Assembly: GCA_003281415.1 (NCBI GenBank)
Contig: QCCC01000007.1
Span: 1-53,833 of the forward strand
Length of the DNA stretch: 53,833 nt
Reading direction: 5' to 3'
DNA from: Prochlorococcus sp. AG-347-K15
GTDB taxonomy: Bacteria > Cyanobacteriota > Cyanobacteriia > PCC-6307 > Cyanobiaceae
A program made the position numbers and the translations under genes. Numbering within the stretch: the first letter of the stretch is position 1; the number at the start of each line of letters is the position of its first letter. Positions 27,175 through 35,737 of this stretch are shown one piece after another. The notes below the pieces were generated by a model. The model was not told the origin of the DNA. It was given only the letters and a program-made list of their open reading frames with translations, and searched no databases.

Positions 27175-28589
27175 TAAATCCTATTTTTTTCTTGCCTCTT
27201 GCTCTATGTATCAACTCTATAAATGTAAGATCGAGCGAAACGAAAAATTATATTGATAAGGTTTTAGAAGAAAAAGCAAATAAGACTTTTATTAGTTATC
27301 AAGATATAGAAAAAATTGTCTTAAATAATCAAGAATTAAAATCATTGGAGAATTTAGTAACCTCTGCGAGCTTTAATCTGACAAGTCAAATTGCGCAAAG
27401 ATACCCATCCTTAGATTTTCAAGCTAGTGGGTTGCCACAATTTGTCTCAGGTAAAAATTACAGTAGTAATTCAGAGACTTTAAAAACATCACAATTTAAG
27501 GCCAATCCCTCTTTAACTTTTAAATGGGACTTAATTGATCCCCTTAGAGGAATAGAAATTAAAATTGCCAAAGAAAATTTAAAAATTGCGGAAAATAATT
27601 ACGAGATTAAGAAAAAAGACTTAATTCAAGAAGCGAGAATGAGGTATCATAAATACCAAAAGTCAAATCAGGATATACAAAACAAAAAATTTACACTTGA
27701 TTTATCAATTACAAGTTTGAATAATGCCAAAGCAAAGCTTGATGCTGGAATTGGCACAAAATTTGATGTTCTTGAAGCAGAAGCTCAATTATATCGAGAT
27801 AAACAAGAACTTAATGAGAAGAAAATCGAACATGAAATTGATAAAATTTCCCTTAAAGAGATTCTTAACATTAAAGGTGATTTTGAAAGTAACAAAGAGC
27901 AAAATTTAACAGGCTACTGGAATCATAGATTAAATAAAAATATTAATGAAGGTTTAGATAAAAATCTTTCCTTAAAAAACCTTCTTCTTCAAAAATCAAT
28001 TAAAAAAAGCCAAGCAAATAGTTTTTTAGCTCAAAATAAACCAAATATTTACATCAGCAACACTTTATCCAGTACATTTACAAAGGGGGATTCGCTATCC
28101 GACGTTATTGACTCTGAAAAATCTGGATCCGATTATACAAATACTATAAGTCTAAATTTTGCATGGAGTATTTTTAATGGCGGACAGAATAAAAAATCTT
28201 TTAAATCAAAAATAGCGGAATCAAAAGCTGAAGAATATTCTTTTAAAAATCTGACAAATATTTTGACTACAAATATTAATAAAGCCTATTTGAATTTAAA
28301 ATTAAATGAAGATAAAATAATATCTTCACTAAAAGAAATTGAATCTAGTAAAGAGTCTGTAAGGCTTGCCAGACTTAGATATGATGTTGGAATATCAACT
28401 CTAAAAGATGTGCTTCTTAGACAAAGTGAATTAAGTAATGCAAAATCAAAAAATATTAATGCTCTATATAATTACAACTTGAATTTAGATGAATTAGAAA
28501 GATTAACTTTTCTTGAAATAAGTCAAAATTGTTTGGATAACAATAATAAAGTTAAAGATATGGATTCTATTTGTACTTTCTCAAGATGA
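27159..28589 (+). CDS. TolC-like outer membrane efflux protein
   Basis: A 476-residue protein with a signal peptide (MFRRVINPIFFLPLALC) and two repeats of the outer-membrane efflux fold, each with a long helical coiled coil (for example SLNNAKAKLDAGIGTKFDVL and SVRLARLRYDVGISTLKDVL). TolC-type trimers make the exit duct for type I secretion and tripartite efflux. No inner-membrane pump or adaptor is encoded nearby, so its partners are elsewhere. The start overlaps the PDZ-radical-SAM gene by 16 bp and the stop overlaps the next gene by ATGA. Confidence 0.88.
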   Translation: MFRRVINPIFFLPLALCINSINVRSSETKNYIDKVLEEKANKTFISYQDIEKIVLNNQELKSLENLVTSASFNLTSQIAQRYPSLDFQASGLPQFVSGKNYSSNSETLKTSQFKANPSLTFKWDLIDPLRGIEIKIAKENLKIAENNYEIKKKDLIQEARMRYHKYQKSNQDIQNKKFTLDLSITSLNNAKAKLDAGIGTKFDVLEAEAQLYRDKQELNEKKIEHEIDKISLKEILNIKGDFESNKEQNLTGYWNHRLNKNINEGLDKNLSLKNLLLQKSIKKSQANSFLAQNKPNIYISNTLSSTFTKGDSLSDVIDSEKSGSDYTNTISLNFAWSIFNGGQNKKSFKSKIAESKAEEYSFKNLTNILTTNINKAYLNLKLNEDKIISSLKEIESSKESVRLARLRYDVGISTLKDVLLRQSELSNAKSKNINALYNYNLNLDELERLTFLEISQNCLDNNNKVKDMDSICTFSR

Positions 28590-29386
28590 ATCTACCAAAT
28601 TTAACTAATAAGCAACTGAGTGAATTAGATTCTTTATTTGAATTAGTTAGTCAACGTCAAAAAAAGGATTTCGGAAATATTAGCGCTAGCAATAAAGCAG
28701 ACGGATCATTACTAACAAGTTGTGATTTGTGGAGTGATAAAACAATCGTCGAAGGTCTAGCCTCAATAGCACCAGGTGAGGGCGTCCTTAGTGAAGAAGG
28801 AGAAAAACTGATTCCTAACACAAAAGCTTATTGGGTTGTAGATCCTCTAGATGGAACAACAAATTTTGCTGCAGGTATACCTTACTGGTCTATATCGGTA
28901 GCAAGATTCGTAGATAGTAGGCCTCAATCTTCTTTTTTAATAATTCCTACATTGAAAAAAAAGTTTGTATCCATTCAAGGTAAAGGGGTGTGGTTAAATA
29001 ACCAAAAAATTGACCCTAACCAAAATAATCACCATAGTGAATGCGTTTCTTTATGTAGTAGATCAATAAAAATCTTGCAAAAAAACCCAAACTCAGTATT
29101 TCCAGGCAAAATTAGACTTTTGGGGGTATCGAGTTTAAATCTCACAAGTGTAGCTATGGGACAAACTTTCGGTGCAATAGAATCAACACCCAAGATATGG
29201 GATATTGCAGCGGCCTGGTTGCTATTAGAAGAACTGAATTGCTCTATAGAGTGGCTAGAAACAAATCCCTTGAATTTAGATGCAGGAGAAAACTTGAGCA
29301 ATGTTAATTTTCCATTAATTGCTTGTAGATCAAAAAAAAATATTGAGATCTTAAAGCCATGGGGTAATTTATTATTGGAAAAATAG
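28586..29386 (+). CDS. Inositol monophosphatase-family phosphatase
   Basis: A 266-residue metal-dependent phosphatase. The motif DPLDGTTNFAAG supplies the metal ligands, and WDIAAAWLLLEE is the second family signature. I chose ATG 28586 because it overlaps the tolC stop as ATGA; an in-frame ATG at 28571 would add five residues. The substrate could be inositol phosphate, histidinol phosphate, or 3'-phosphoadenosine phosphate (CysQ-like); sequence by eye does not settle it. Confidence 0.88.
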   Translation: MNLPNLTNKQLSELDSLFELVSQRQKKDFGNISASNKADGSLLTSCDLWSDKTIVEGLASIAPGEGVLSEEGEKLIPNTKAYWVVDPLDGTTNFAAGIPYWSISVARFVDSRPQSSFLIIPTLKKKFVSIQGKGVWLNNQKIDPNQNNHHSECVSLCSRSIKILQKNPNSVFPGKIRLLGVSSLNLTSVAMGQTFGAIESTPKIWDIAAAWLLLEELNCSIEWLETNPLNLDAGENLSNVNFPLIACRSKKNIEILKPWGNLLLEK

Positions 29387-29474
29387 TTGCATCATAAATA
29401 AATAATTGCTTGAAATATTACTTAATTAGATACAATAAAAAAATATATAAGATAAATATTTGAAGAAATTTAAT

Positions 29475-30392
29475 ATGCAGCGTAGCTCAACTTGGATCCT
29501 TAAAAGTTTGTGGGGCGCATGTGAGAGATGGAGCAAATCAGATTGTATTGATTTAAGTGCAGCATTTGCGTACTACACACTTCAATCATTTTTTCCTATA
29601 CTTCTAATTTCTCTTTCAATAGCATCATGGTTTCTAGGAAAACAAGAAGGCTTAGATCAAGAAATAATTTCTATAGCAGCTCAAATTTTACCTCCTTCAA
29701 TAGTTGAACTAGTAGAAACAACGTTATTTAAATTAATTGATCAAGGTTTTGGAGCAGGTATTTTAGGGGCTATGTTTTTGCTTTTTACGGCAGGAAATGC
29801 ATATTTATCTCTTCAAAGAGGTTCAGATAGACTTTGGGAAGATGAACTTCCTTCTAAAAGAACAAATACTGCTTGGAGAGAGCAAGCTTCAAGGTTTCTC
29901 CAAAATAGAGTTGAAGCTTTTTTAATAGTATTTTTTATAGGATTCTTAATGGTATTAGATCAAATTAGTGCGAATCTCAGGATGATACCAACTAACGTTT
30001 TAGAAAATCTCTCAAAATCAAATAATTTCATTTCCGATTTATTGATAAAATTACCCCTTTTACAAGTTGGTCAATTTGCTATACCACTAATTGGATTTTC
30101 TTTAATGGCTCTTTTATTGCAAGCACTCTTACCTAGTAGAAAAGTTCCTTTAAGACCACTTTTGCCTGGATCTCTTCTTATTGGCATTGGCTTAACTACT
30201 TTGAACTTAGCAGTAAGTAAAAGTATTCTTTCGCTTGGTGCAAGATTTCAAGCATATGGCTTTATTGGAGGTTTTCTTGTACTTACTTTGTGGGTTTGGC
30301 TAATAGGAGTGGTCTTGTACTTTGGACAGTGTTGGAGCGTTGTTATTGCTAGTATGTCCTTAGTAAATAAAAAACGAATTAAAAAATACTAA
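29475..30392 (+). CDS. YihY/BrkB-family inner membrane protein
   Basis: A 305-residue membrane protein with about six helices. The family signature SAAFAYYTLQSFFPILLISL lies near the N-terminus and GGFLVLTLWVWLIGVVLYFG near the end. Older links of this family to tRNase BN were withdrawn, and its function is unknown. I chose ATG 29475, preceded by GAAG about eight bases upstream; an in-frame TTG at 29460 would add five residues. The zinc-ribbon gene follows after 8 bp. Confidence 0.87.
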   Translation: MQRSSTWILKSLWGACERWSKSDCIDLSAAFAYYTLQSFFPILLISLSIASWFLGKQEGLDQEIISIAAQILPPSIVELVETTLFKLIDQGFGAGILGAMFLLFTAGNAYLSLQRGSDRLWEDELPSKRTNTAWREQASRFLQNRVEAFLIVFFIGFLMVLDQISANLRMIPTNVLENLSKSNNFISDLLIKLPLLQVGQFAIPLIGFSLMALLLQALLPSRKVPLRPLLPGSLLIGIGLTTLNLAVSKSILSLGARFQAYGFIGGFLVLTLWVWLIGVVLYFGQCWSVVIASMSLVNKKRIKKY

Positions 30393-30400
30393 TAAATGCG

Positions 30401-30742
30401 ATGAATTATTTTCTTAAAGCAAATAAAAATTTAATTACATATTCGTTAATCATAATTTTAATAATTCCTATTTTTGGAATTAACTTTTTAATAAGCTTTC
30501 TCGGCAACATCCTGCTCATTTTATTTCTAGTTCCTTTATTATTATTAATTTTAGTTTATTTAGGTTTTAACTCTTACAAGTCTAAAATCAATACATGTAG
30601 CAGTTGCGGTGCTATATCACTAGGTTTAAATACAAAATGCATGAATTGTGGTGCAGATTTAGATGATATTAGCAAAAGAAATTACTTAGATAAAAAACCA
30701 AGTGAAAGTACCATTGAAGTGAAGGCAGAAGAAATAAAATAA
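30401..30742 (+). CDS. Membrane protein with C-terminal zinc ribbon, unknown
   Basis: A 113-residue protein with two hydrophobic segments (about 11-34 and 36-56) and then a cytoplasmic-type zinc ribbon with Cys66, Cys69, Cys80 and Cys83 (CSSC and CMNC). The tail is charged. I do not recognise a named family. The arrangement suggests a membrane-anchored scaffold or regulator (inference). It lies 8 bp after the BrkB-family gene on the same strand and ends 4 bp before the hli gene on the other strand. Confidence 0.72.
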   Translation: MNYFLKANKNLITYSLIIILIIPIFGINFLISFLGNILLILFLVPLLLLILVYLGFNSYKSKINTCSSCGAISLGLNTKCMNCGADLDDISKRNYLDKKPSESTIEVKAEEIK

Positions 30743-30746
30743 AAAT

Positions 30747-30893
30747 CTAGCCTATTCCAATTTGTCGAAGAATACTTTGTCCAGTTATTAATTCAGTACC
30801 TAGACCAATCAAAATACCCATCATTGCCATACGGCCATTCCAGGTTTCAGCAAAATTTACAAAGCCAAATCTTGGTTGATTGTCATCATTCAT
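30747..30893 (-). CDS. hli: High-light-inducible protein (HLIP)
   Basis: A 48-residue single-helix chlorophyll a/b-binding-like protein (MNDDNQPRFGFVNFAETWNG at the start). The Chl-binding signature ENGRxAMMG appears as ETWNGRMAMMG, followed by the GILIGLGTELITGQ helix. HLIPs bind chlorophyll and carotenoid and protect photosystem assembly under excess light; Prochlorococcus carries many copies. The start is ATG 30893. A tandem TTTAACG repeat (30921-30934) lies upstream. Confidence 0.95.
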   Translation of the reverse strand: MNDDNQPRFGFVNFAETWNGRMAMMGILIGLGTELITGQSILRQIGIG

Positions 30894-30962
30894 AATTTAT
30901 TAGATTATTGATTTTTTCATTTTAACGTTTAACGGAAGAATTTATGATAAATAATAAATTAA

Positions 30963-31346
30963 TTATTTAACATGTCTAGCACCATCAACAGGTCGATACT
31001 CATCTCCAGTTAATTCCTCATATACAATTGCTGGCAATCCTGTATCAAACATAGTTTGCAATGCTTCCTTGAGCATGGGATTCCATCCCCCTGTACTTAC
31101 TTTCCCATGTCTTACAGTCCAATCCCAAGTTCCTTGAAGATCCCTGGGTAATCTACCTTCACGATCTCTTCGAGCAACTAAGTCTAACGATTCTACTAAA
31201 CCTACGACAATTGGATTTTTACCATAAGAAGGGGTAAGACTTAATTCAAGCCTAACAGGATCTTCTTTGACCATTTTCAAACGAAATCTTGGTGGCAACT
31301 TCAATGATCTTATGACCGATGAGACAATTTTTGTTCTTAATTCCAA
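30963..31346 (-). CDS. Conserved hypothetical protein
   Basis: A 127-residue basic, soluble protein without signal or membrane segment. It has SVIRSLKLPPRFRLKMV near the N-terminus, a GRLPRDLQGTWDWTVRHGKV segment in the middle and a YRPVDGARHVK end. The well-ordered, Arg- and Trp-containing sequence, richer in G+C-type residues than the orphan genes around it, suggests strong conservation, but I cannot name a family. It lies between hli and the DUF2973 gene on the same strand. Confidence 0.75.
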   Translation of the reverse strand: MELRTKIVSSVIRSLKLPPRFRLKMVKEDPVRLELSLTPSYGKNPIVVGLVESLDLVARRDREGRLPRDLQGTWDWTVRHGKVSTGGWNPMLKEALQTMFDTGLPAIVYEELTGDEYRPVDGARHVK

Positions 31347-31372
31347 TTTATTTACCTTAAATTTTCATTCTA

Positions 31373-31636
31373 TCAATCAGTTGAAGAACCTTTTTCTTCT
31401 AGTGATGAATCATTATCATTAGAAAATCTTACTGTTAATAGTTCCTCTTCTGTGATATTTCCTGATTTATCAAGAAGTTCTGGATGTATCGTATATTTTT
31501 TCTGTTTAAAAGTTGAGTTATTTAAATTTTTGTTTGTCCCTGATATATTCCAACCATTTGACATTACTTTAAAAGCTTTCCATACTAAATAAGTTAGGGC
31601 TGCAGAATATATAATTGGAAATAAAATTGTCATCAA
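31373..31636 (-). CDS. DUF2973 family small membrane protein
   Basis: An 87-residue protein with one N-terminal membrane segment (about 3-22, ILFPIIYSAALTYLVW) and a cytoplasmic tail containing YTIHPELLDKSGNITEEELL, which resembles the cyanobacterial DUF2973 family. Function is unknown. It is upstream of, and in line with, the 127-residue gene (26-bp gap), and divergent from the Deg protease. Confidence 0.8.
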   Translation of the reverse strand: MMTILFPIIYSAALTYLVWKAFKVMSNGWNISGTNKNLNNSTFKQKKYTIHPELLDKSGNITEEELLTVRFSNDNDSSLEEKGSSTD

Positions 31637-31757
31637 ATTTCAAATCAATTTTGTTTTATTCTATCAATAATAATAGGAAAAAAAGATAATAAGCTATTTT
31701 TAAAAAAAAATTTCTTCATACATGTAATTTAATTTTTTTTCCTAGTTATAGTGGTAT

Positions 31758-31774
31758 TACACAAATATTGTGTA
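31758..31774. promoter_or_regulatory. 17-bp inverted repeat at the Deg protease start: candidate operator
   Basis: TACACAA-ATA-TTGTGTA is a perfect inverted repeat with 7-bp arms, ending 4 bp before ATG 31779. A -10-like TATAGT (31747-31752) just upstream would put the transcription start inside it, a usual place for a repressor. It also covers the alternative GTG start (31770), which favours ATG 31779. Confidence 0.45.
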
Positions 31775-31778
31775 TCAA

Positions 31779-32939
31779 ATGTATTTGAAGAAATTGAAGA
31801 ACATAAAAAAAACAAAATTGAAAAGCTTCAAGCACAACAAATTTATCCTCTCTTCGGCGATTACAATAAGCATTTTATACCCATCAAATATCATATCCCA
31901 GCCATTAATTAAACAAAAATTTTACGAAATTAATGAGAATTCAAACAAATCTTTCATAACTAAAGCTATAGAAAAAACTGGTTCTTCAGTAGTAACAATT
32001 GAAACTCAAAGATACATAAAAAAAAGAAAGTTTCCAAGAAATTCTCAACTCTTTTTAGACCCCTATTTTGAAAGATTTTTTGGATTAGACTTACCTTACA
32101 ATAATCAACCAAGTATAGAGCAAAGCCAAGGAAGTGGTTTTATATTCGCAGACGGAATTGTAATGACAAATGCGCATGTTGTGAATGGATCCGATCAAGT
32201 TATTGTTGGTTTAAAAAACGGTAAAAAATTAAAAGGAAAACTAATAGGGCAAGACTTTTTTACTGATTTAGCTGTACTTCAAATTGAAGGTAAAGGACCC
32301 TGGCCAAAAGCAAAATTGGGAGATTCAACAAAAATTAAAGTTGGTGATTGGGCAATCGCCGTGGGAAATCCATTCGGACTCGAAAATACAGTTACGCTTG
32401 GTATTATCAGCAATTTAAAAAGAAACGTCGCTCAATTAGGAATATACGATAAAAAACTTGAACTTATTCAAACAGATGCTGCTATTAATCCTGGCAATTC
32501 AGGAGGTCCTCTATTGAATAGTGATGGAGAAGTAATTGGTATCAATACCTTAATAAGATCAGGTCCAGGAGCGGGTTTAAGTTTTGCAATTCCTATAAAT
32601 AAAGCTAAGGAAATTGCCTATCAACTAATAAATAATGGGAAAGTAATTCATCCTATGATTGGGATCAGCCTAATAGATAAAAGTAATTTTGAAACAACCA
32701 TGAATTCAGTAACAGTTGGTTATGTAGTACCAAATAGTCCAGCCGAAAAAAGTGGAATAGTGGTTAATGACATAATCATAAAAGTGGGTAATAAAAATAT
32801 TGAAAAAGCTTCTGACGTTATCAACGAAATAACTAAAAATGGTATTAAAAAACAAATAAATATTGTATTAAAGCGAAAGAATCAATTCATTAAATTAAAA
32901 GTAAAACCAACTGATGTTACTAATTTACAAAATAAGTAA
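31779..32939 (+). CDS. Deg/HtrA-family trypsin-like serine protease
   Basis: A membrane-anchored or exported quality-control protease. Counting from the GTG at 31770, the catalytic triad is His136 (TNAHVV), Asp166 (FFTDLAVL) and Ser244 (GNSGGPL), followed by one PDZ domain (about 295-380). A Lys-rich N-terminus leads into a hydrophobic segment (FILSSAITISIL), an export signal or anchor. I prefer ATG 31779 (386 residues) because the GTG lies in the inverted repeat. A single PDZ fits the cyanobacterial HhoA/HhoB/HtrA group; which one is unclear. Confidence 0.92.
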   Translation: MYLKKLKNIKKTKLKSFKHNKFILSSAITISILYPSNIISQPLIKQKFYEINENSNKSFITKAIEKTGSSVVTIETQRYIKKRKFPRNSQLFLDPYFERFFGLDLPYNNQPSIEQSQGSGFIFADGIVMTNAHVVNGSDQVIVGLKNGKKLKGKLIGQDFFTDLAVLQIEGKGPWPKAKLGDSTKIKVGDWAIAVGNPFGLENTVTLGIISNLKRNVAQLGIYDKKLELIQTDAAINPGNSGGPLLNSDGEVIGINTLIRSGPGAGLSFAIPINKAKEIAYQLINNGKVIHPMIGISLIDKSNFETTMNSVTVGYVVPNSPAEKSGIVVNDIIIKVGNKNIEKASDVINEITKNGIKKQINIVLKRKNQFIKLKVKPTDVTNLQNK

Positions 32940-33247
32940 AAGTTTCAAATTTCATATCTTTTTAGTATTTCCACGCACCTAAAAATGCAAGTAACAGCAT
33001 TCATATCACAACTAGAAATTCATTCAAAATATCTGTCAACAGGATCTAGAATTTGATGTTTTTTTCTACAAAATCATAATTTCTTATATAAGTTATTAAA
33101 AACTAAATTCGTATTTTTAAGATTAAACAAGGATGGTAAGTAAATACTTTAAAGATAAATAAGTGATCTTGCATAGCCAAATGTAAATTTTATTAGAATA
33201 ACTAAAATTTTTAAATCGAATTTTATTTAATTATTAATTTTTTTTGC
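32940..33247. other. 308-bp gap between convergent genes
   Basis: The Deg protease and the ABC-F gene face each other here. I see only very short frames (for example 19 codons on the minus strand) and A/T tracts, with no clean stem-plus-T-run terminator. It is exceptional because almost every other convergent pair in the window overlaps or abuts. A small RNA or decayed gene is possible. Confidence 0.5.
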
Positions 33248-34858
33248 TTATTTTTTTTCTAAAAAATATTCGTAATTTCCATCATATGAAAATAATTTTG
33301 AATCTTTAATCTCGATAATTTTATTTGAAACTTTTGAAATAAAATATCGGTCATGAGAAATTATTAGTAATGAGCCTTTATAGTTATTTATAGCTAATTC
33401 TAAGTTTTCTTTAGATTGCAGATCCAAATGATTGGTTGGTTCATCTAAAAGCAAAAAATTACAAGGATTCATAATCATGACAGCCAATGCTAATCTTGCC
33501 TTTTCCCCACCGCTAAGTTGTTTAATATATTTAAAAACCGTTTCGTTTTGAAAACCAAAACCGCCTAAAAATGTTCTGACTTTTTTTTGTGACCATTCTG
33601 GAGATTTATTACATATTAAATCAATAACTTTTTCCTCAAGAGGAAGTGCTTCAGCCTGATTCTGTTCATAATAGCTGGTTATTATATTATGTTTACCAAG
33701 ATTAATTTCTCCAATTTCAGGTGATATTTTTTTCATAATAATTTTAAGCAATGTAGATTTACCGCAGCCATTAGGTCCTAATATTGCTATCTTCTCCCCC
33801 GAAGAAATCTTTAAATTAACATCTAAAAAAAGAATTTTATCTTCATAACTATGAGACAAATTTTTGATATTTAGAACTAATTTGCCTGAGCGAGGACACT
33901 CTGGAAAATTAAAAGCAGGACTTTTTGATTTTGCTATAGGGGCCTCAATTTTAGACATCTTTTTTAATTGTTTTTCTCTACTCTTTGCTTGAGAACTTCT
34001 AGTTGCACTTGCTCTAAATCTATCTATATATTTCTTCTGAATCTCAATTTCTTTTTGTTGTAATTCATATGCTTTTTTTTGTGATTCTTGATTTAAAGAC
34101 TTCTGTTCAACAAAAAAAGAGTAGTTTCCGTTATATGTCTCAGATATTCCTCTATCTACAAAAATTATTTTTTTGCATAATTTATCTAAAAAATATCTAT
34201 CATGGCTAATTATGATAATTGCAATTTTAAGCGACAATAGATATTCTTCCAGCCAAAAAATAGTATCTAAATCTAAATGATTTGTTGGTTCATCAAGTAA
34301 AAGTAAATCAGGTTTTTGTAAGATTATTTTTCCAAGAGCAACTTTCATTTGCCAACCACCAGAAAAATTTCCAACTAATTTATCAGCATCTTCTATAGAG
34401 AATCCTAGTTTGGGTAATATTTTTTCTACTTCAGATTGCATTTTATAGCCTCCTAAAGCTTCAAATTTTGCTTGATATTTTGCTAATTTATTTACTAATA
34501 TTTCAAATTCAACTGGATGTTTTTTTATATCCAATGATTTCATTTTATTCTCAATTTCAGAAAGTTTCATACCTACAATTTGTATATCTTTGAAAGAACT
34601 TTCTAATTCCTCTCTTACTGAATAATTTAAATTACAATCAAACTCTTGTTTTAAATGTGCAATTTTAGGATTTCCCTCCTTTATGATTATTCCACTTGTT
34701 TGATCTTCCTCTCCAATTAAAATCTTAAATTGGGTTGATTTACCTGCTCCATTTGAACCAACTAAGCCAACTTTTTCTCCTTTCTTAATCTCCCAATTAA
34801 TATTTTTTAAAACGACATCTGTAGAATAAATTTTGGTTACACCTTCAAATCTAATCAC
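33248..34858 (-). CDS. ABC-F family ATPase
   Basis: A 536-residue protein with two ABC domains and no membrane segment. Walker A motifs are GSNGAGKST (about 34-42) and, in the second half, GPNGCGKST. Signatures are FSGGWQ and LSGGEK, each followed by LLLDEPTNHLDL. Between them lies the charged ABC-F linker, rich in Lys and Gln (about 250-310). ABC-F proteins bind the ribosomal E-site and relieve stalling; Uup/EttA/YbiT-type members are housekeeping. Which subgroup this belongs to is not clear by eye. Confidence 0.92.
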   Translation of the reverse strand: MIRFEGVTKIYSTDVVLKNINWEIKKGEKVGLVGSNGAGKSTQFKILIGEEDQTSGIIIKEGNPKIAHLKQEFDCNLNYSVREELESSFKDIQIVGMKLSEIENKMKSLDIKKHPVEFEILVNKLAKYQAKFEALGGYKMQSEVEKILPKLGFSIEDADKLVGNFSGGWQMKVALGKIILQKPDLLLLDEPTNHLDLDTIFWLEEYLLSLKIAIIIISHDRYFLDKLCKKIIFVDRGISETYNGNYSFFVEQKSLNQESQKKAYELQQKEIEIQKKYIDRFRASATRSSQAKSREKQLKKMSKIEAPIAKSKSPAFNFPECPRSGKLVLNIKNLSHSYEDKILFLDVNLKISSGEKIAILGPNGCGKSTLLKIIMKKISPEIGEINLGKHNIITSYYEQNQAEALPLEEKVIDLICNKSPEWSQKKVRTFLGGFGFQNETVFKYIKQLSGGEKARLALAVMIMNPCNFLLLDEPTNHLDLQSKENLELAINNYKGSLLIISHDRYFISKVSNKIIEIKDSKLFSYDGNYEYFLEKK

Positions 34859-34928
34859 TTTTTTAAAATAGAATTTACAAAATCTGAGGTTTATTTACTA
34901 AAAATATTTTCTGGAATAAAATTGACTT

Positions 34929-35105
34929 ATGAAAAGAATAGAACAGATTGTGGTAATTTTCATAGCTGCAGCTCTTGCGATTCCAAGTTATTGGTTTTTT
35001 TGGACTTTAGCTGGTGGAGGGGGGTATAACAAAAGAATTAAACCCATTATGAATCAAAACAGTAATTATTCGAAGCCTTTCACTAAAGACCTCCCCGAGC
35101 CTTAA
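34929..35105 (+). CDS. Small single-helix membrane protein, unknown
   Basis: A 58-residue frame with ATG start: a short basic N-terminus (MKRIEQ), a hydrophobic helix (about 7-29), a Gly-rich turn (AGGGGY) and a polar tail. Composition and one clear helix look like a real small membrane protein. It overlaps the opposite 76-residue gene by 23 bp and lies 70 bp from the divergent ABC-F start. No family is recognised. Confidence 0.5.
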   Translation: MKRIEQIVVIFIAAALAIPSYWFFWTLAGGGGYNKRIKPIMNQNSNYSKPFTKDLPEP

Positions 35106-35313
35106 CCAACCACATTTTAGTTGCCTCGTCATCAATAGTGCTCAAATATTCAATTACTTCTTCTTTAGTCACAGAAATATTTAACTCATTACCAATATCG
35201 CAAATTTTATCTAGGGCTTTTTTGGGATTAGTCAGAGCTATCATAAACAAACTTTGTTTCTTTTTAGAGTCGTTTGCTATCAACTTATAGAGCTTTTCAG
35301 CATTACTGGACAT
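35083..35313 (-). CDS. Small hypothetical protein, weakly Nif11-like
   Basis: A 76-residue helical protein. The middle (LFMIALTNPKKALDKICDIG followed by ITKEE-like VTKEEVIEYL) faintly recalls the Nif11 leader-type domain found in many cyanobacteria. There is no double-Gly cleavage motif except a terminal ARGGL, and no peptide-maturation enzyme beside it, so a leader-peptide role is not supported. Function is unknown. It is in line with the 112-residue gene upstream, 35 bp away. Confidence 0.65.
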   Translation of the reverse strand: MSSNAEKLYKLIANDSKKKQSLFMIALTNPKKALDKICDIGNELNISVTKEEVIEYLSTIDDEATKMWLVKARGGL

Positions 35314-35348
35314 GTTTTTAAAAATCTATTTATTAATAGATTATTACT

Positions 35349-35687
35349 TCAAGCTACATTTTTTTCATTATATTGATTATTAGATAAATCATTATCAGTA
35401 TCTTTTATTTCTTTTGCTGATGCATCTGCCATACTTCTTGCATCTAAACATAAAACCTTTCTAAGTTTCGCAAAGTTAGCTGCATGAGATTTTCTACCAT
35501 CTTTTTGAGCATAATACTCAGACTGTTGAAGAATATGGTGAAGATGAGTTAGCAAATATGGACTAATTACAGCTGATACCAGAACATCGCTATTTTCATT
35601 ATCCTGAGAATCAGAATTAACTAATCTTTTTTTTGTTTTACCAATTATCGACCTTTTAGGTGAATCAAGTTTTCTTGAATTTTTCAT
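35349..35687 (-). CDS. Conserved hypothetical protein
   Basis: A 112-residue soluble protein. The N-terminus is basic and probably disordered (KNSRKLDSPKRSIIGKTKKR), and the central region (about 40-80: SPYLLTHLHHILQQSEYYA then ANFAKLRKVL) is a likely helical hairpin rich in His. The tail is polar. I recognise no family. It is divergent from the ribbon-helix-helix gene across 117 bp that contains the paired half-sites at 35738-35774. Confidence 0.65.
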   Translation of the reverse strand: MKNSRKLDSPKRSIIGKTKKRLVNSDSQDNENSDVLVSAVISPYLLTHLHHILQQSEYYAQKDGRKSHAANFAKLRKVLCLDARSMADASAKEIKDTDNDLSNNQYNEKNVA

Positions 35688-35737
35688 AGGGCAATAAAAT
35701 CAATTAATTAATACGGACATATTTTCCTTACTAATAA

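Noticed and set aside
35083..35313. Nif11-type peptide leader
   Set aside because: Only a faint resemblance; no maturation enzyme or core peptide, so it is listed as hypothetical.
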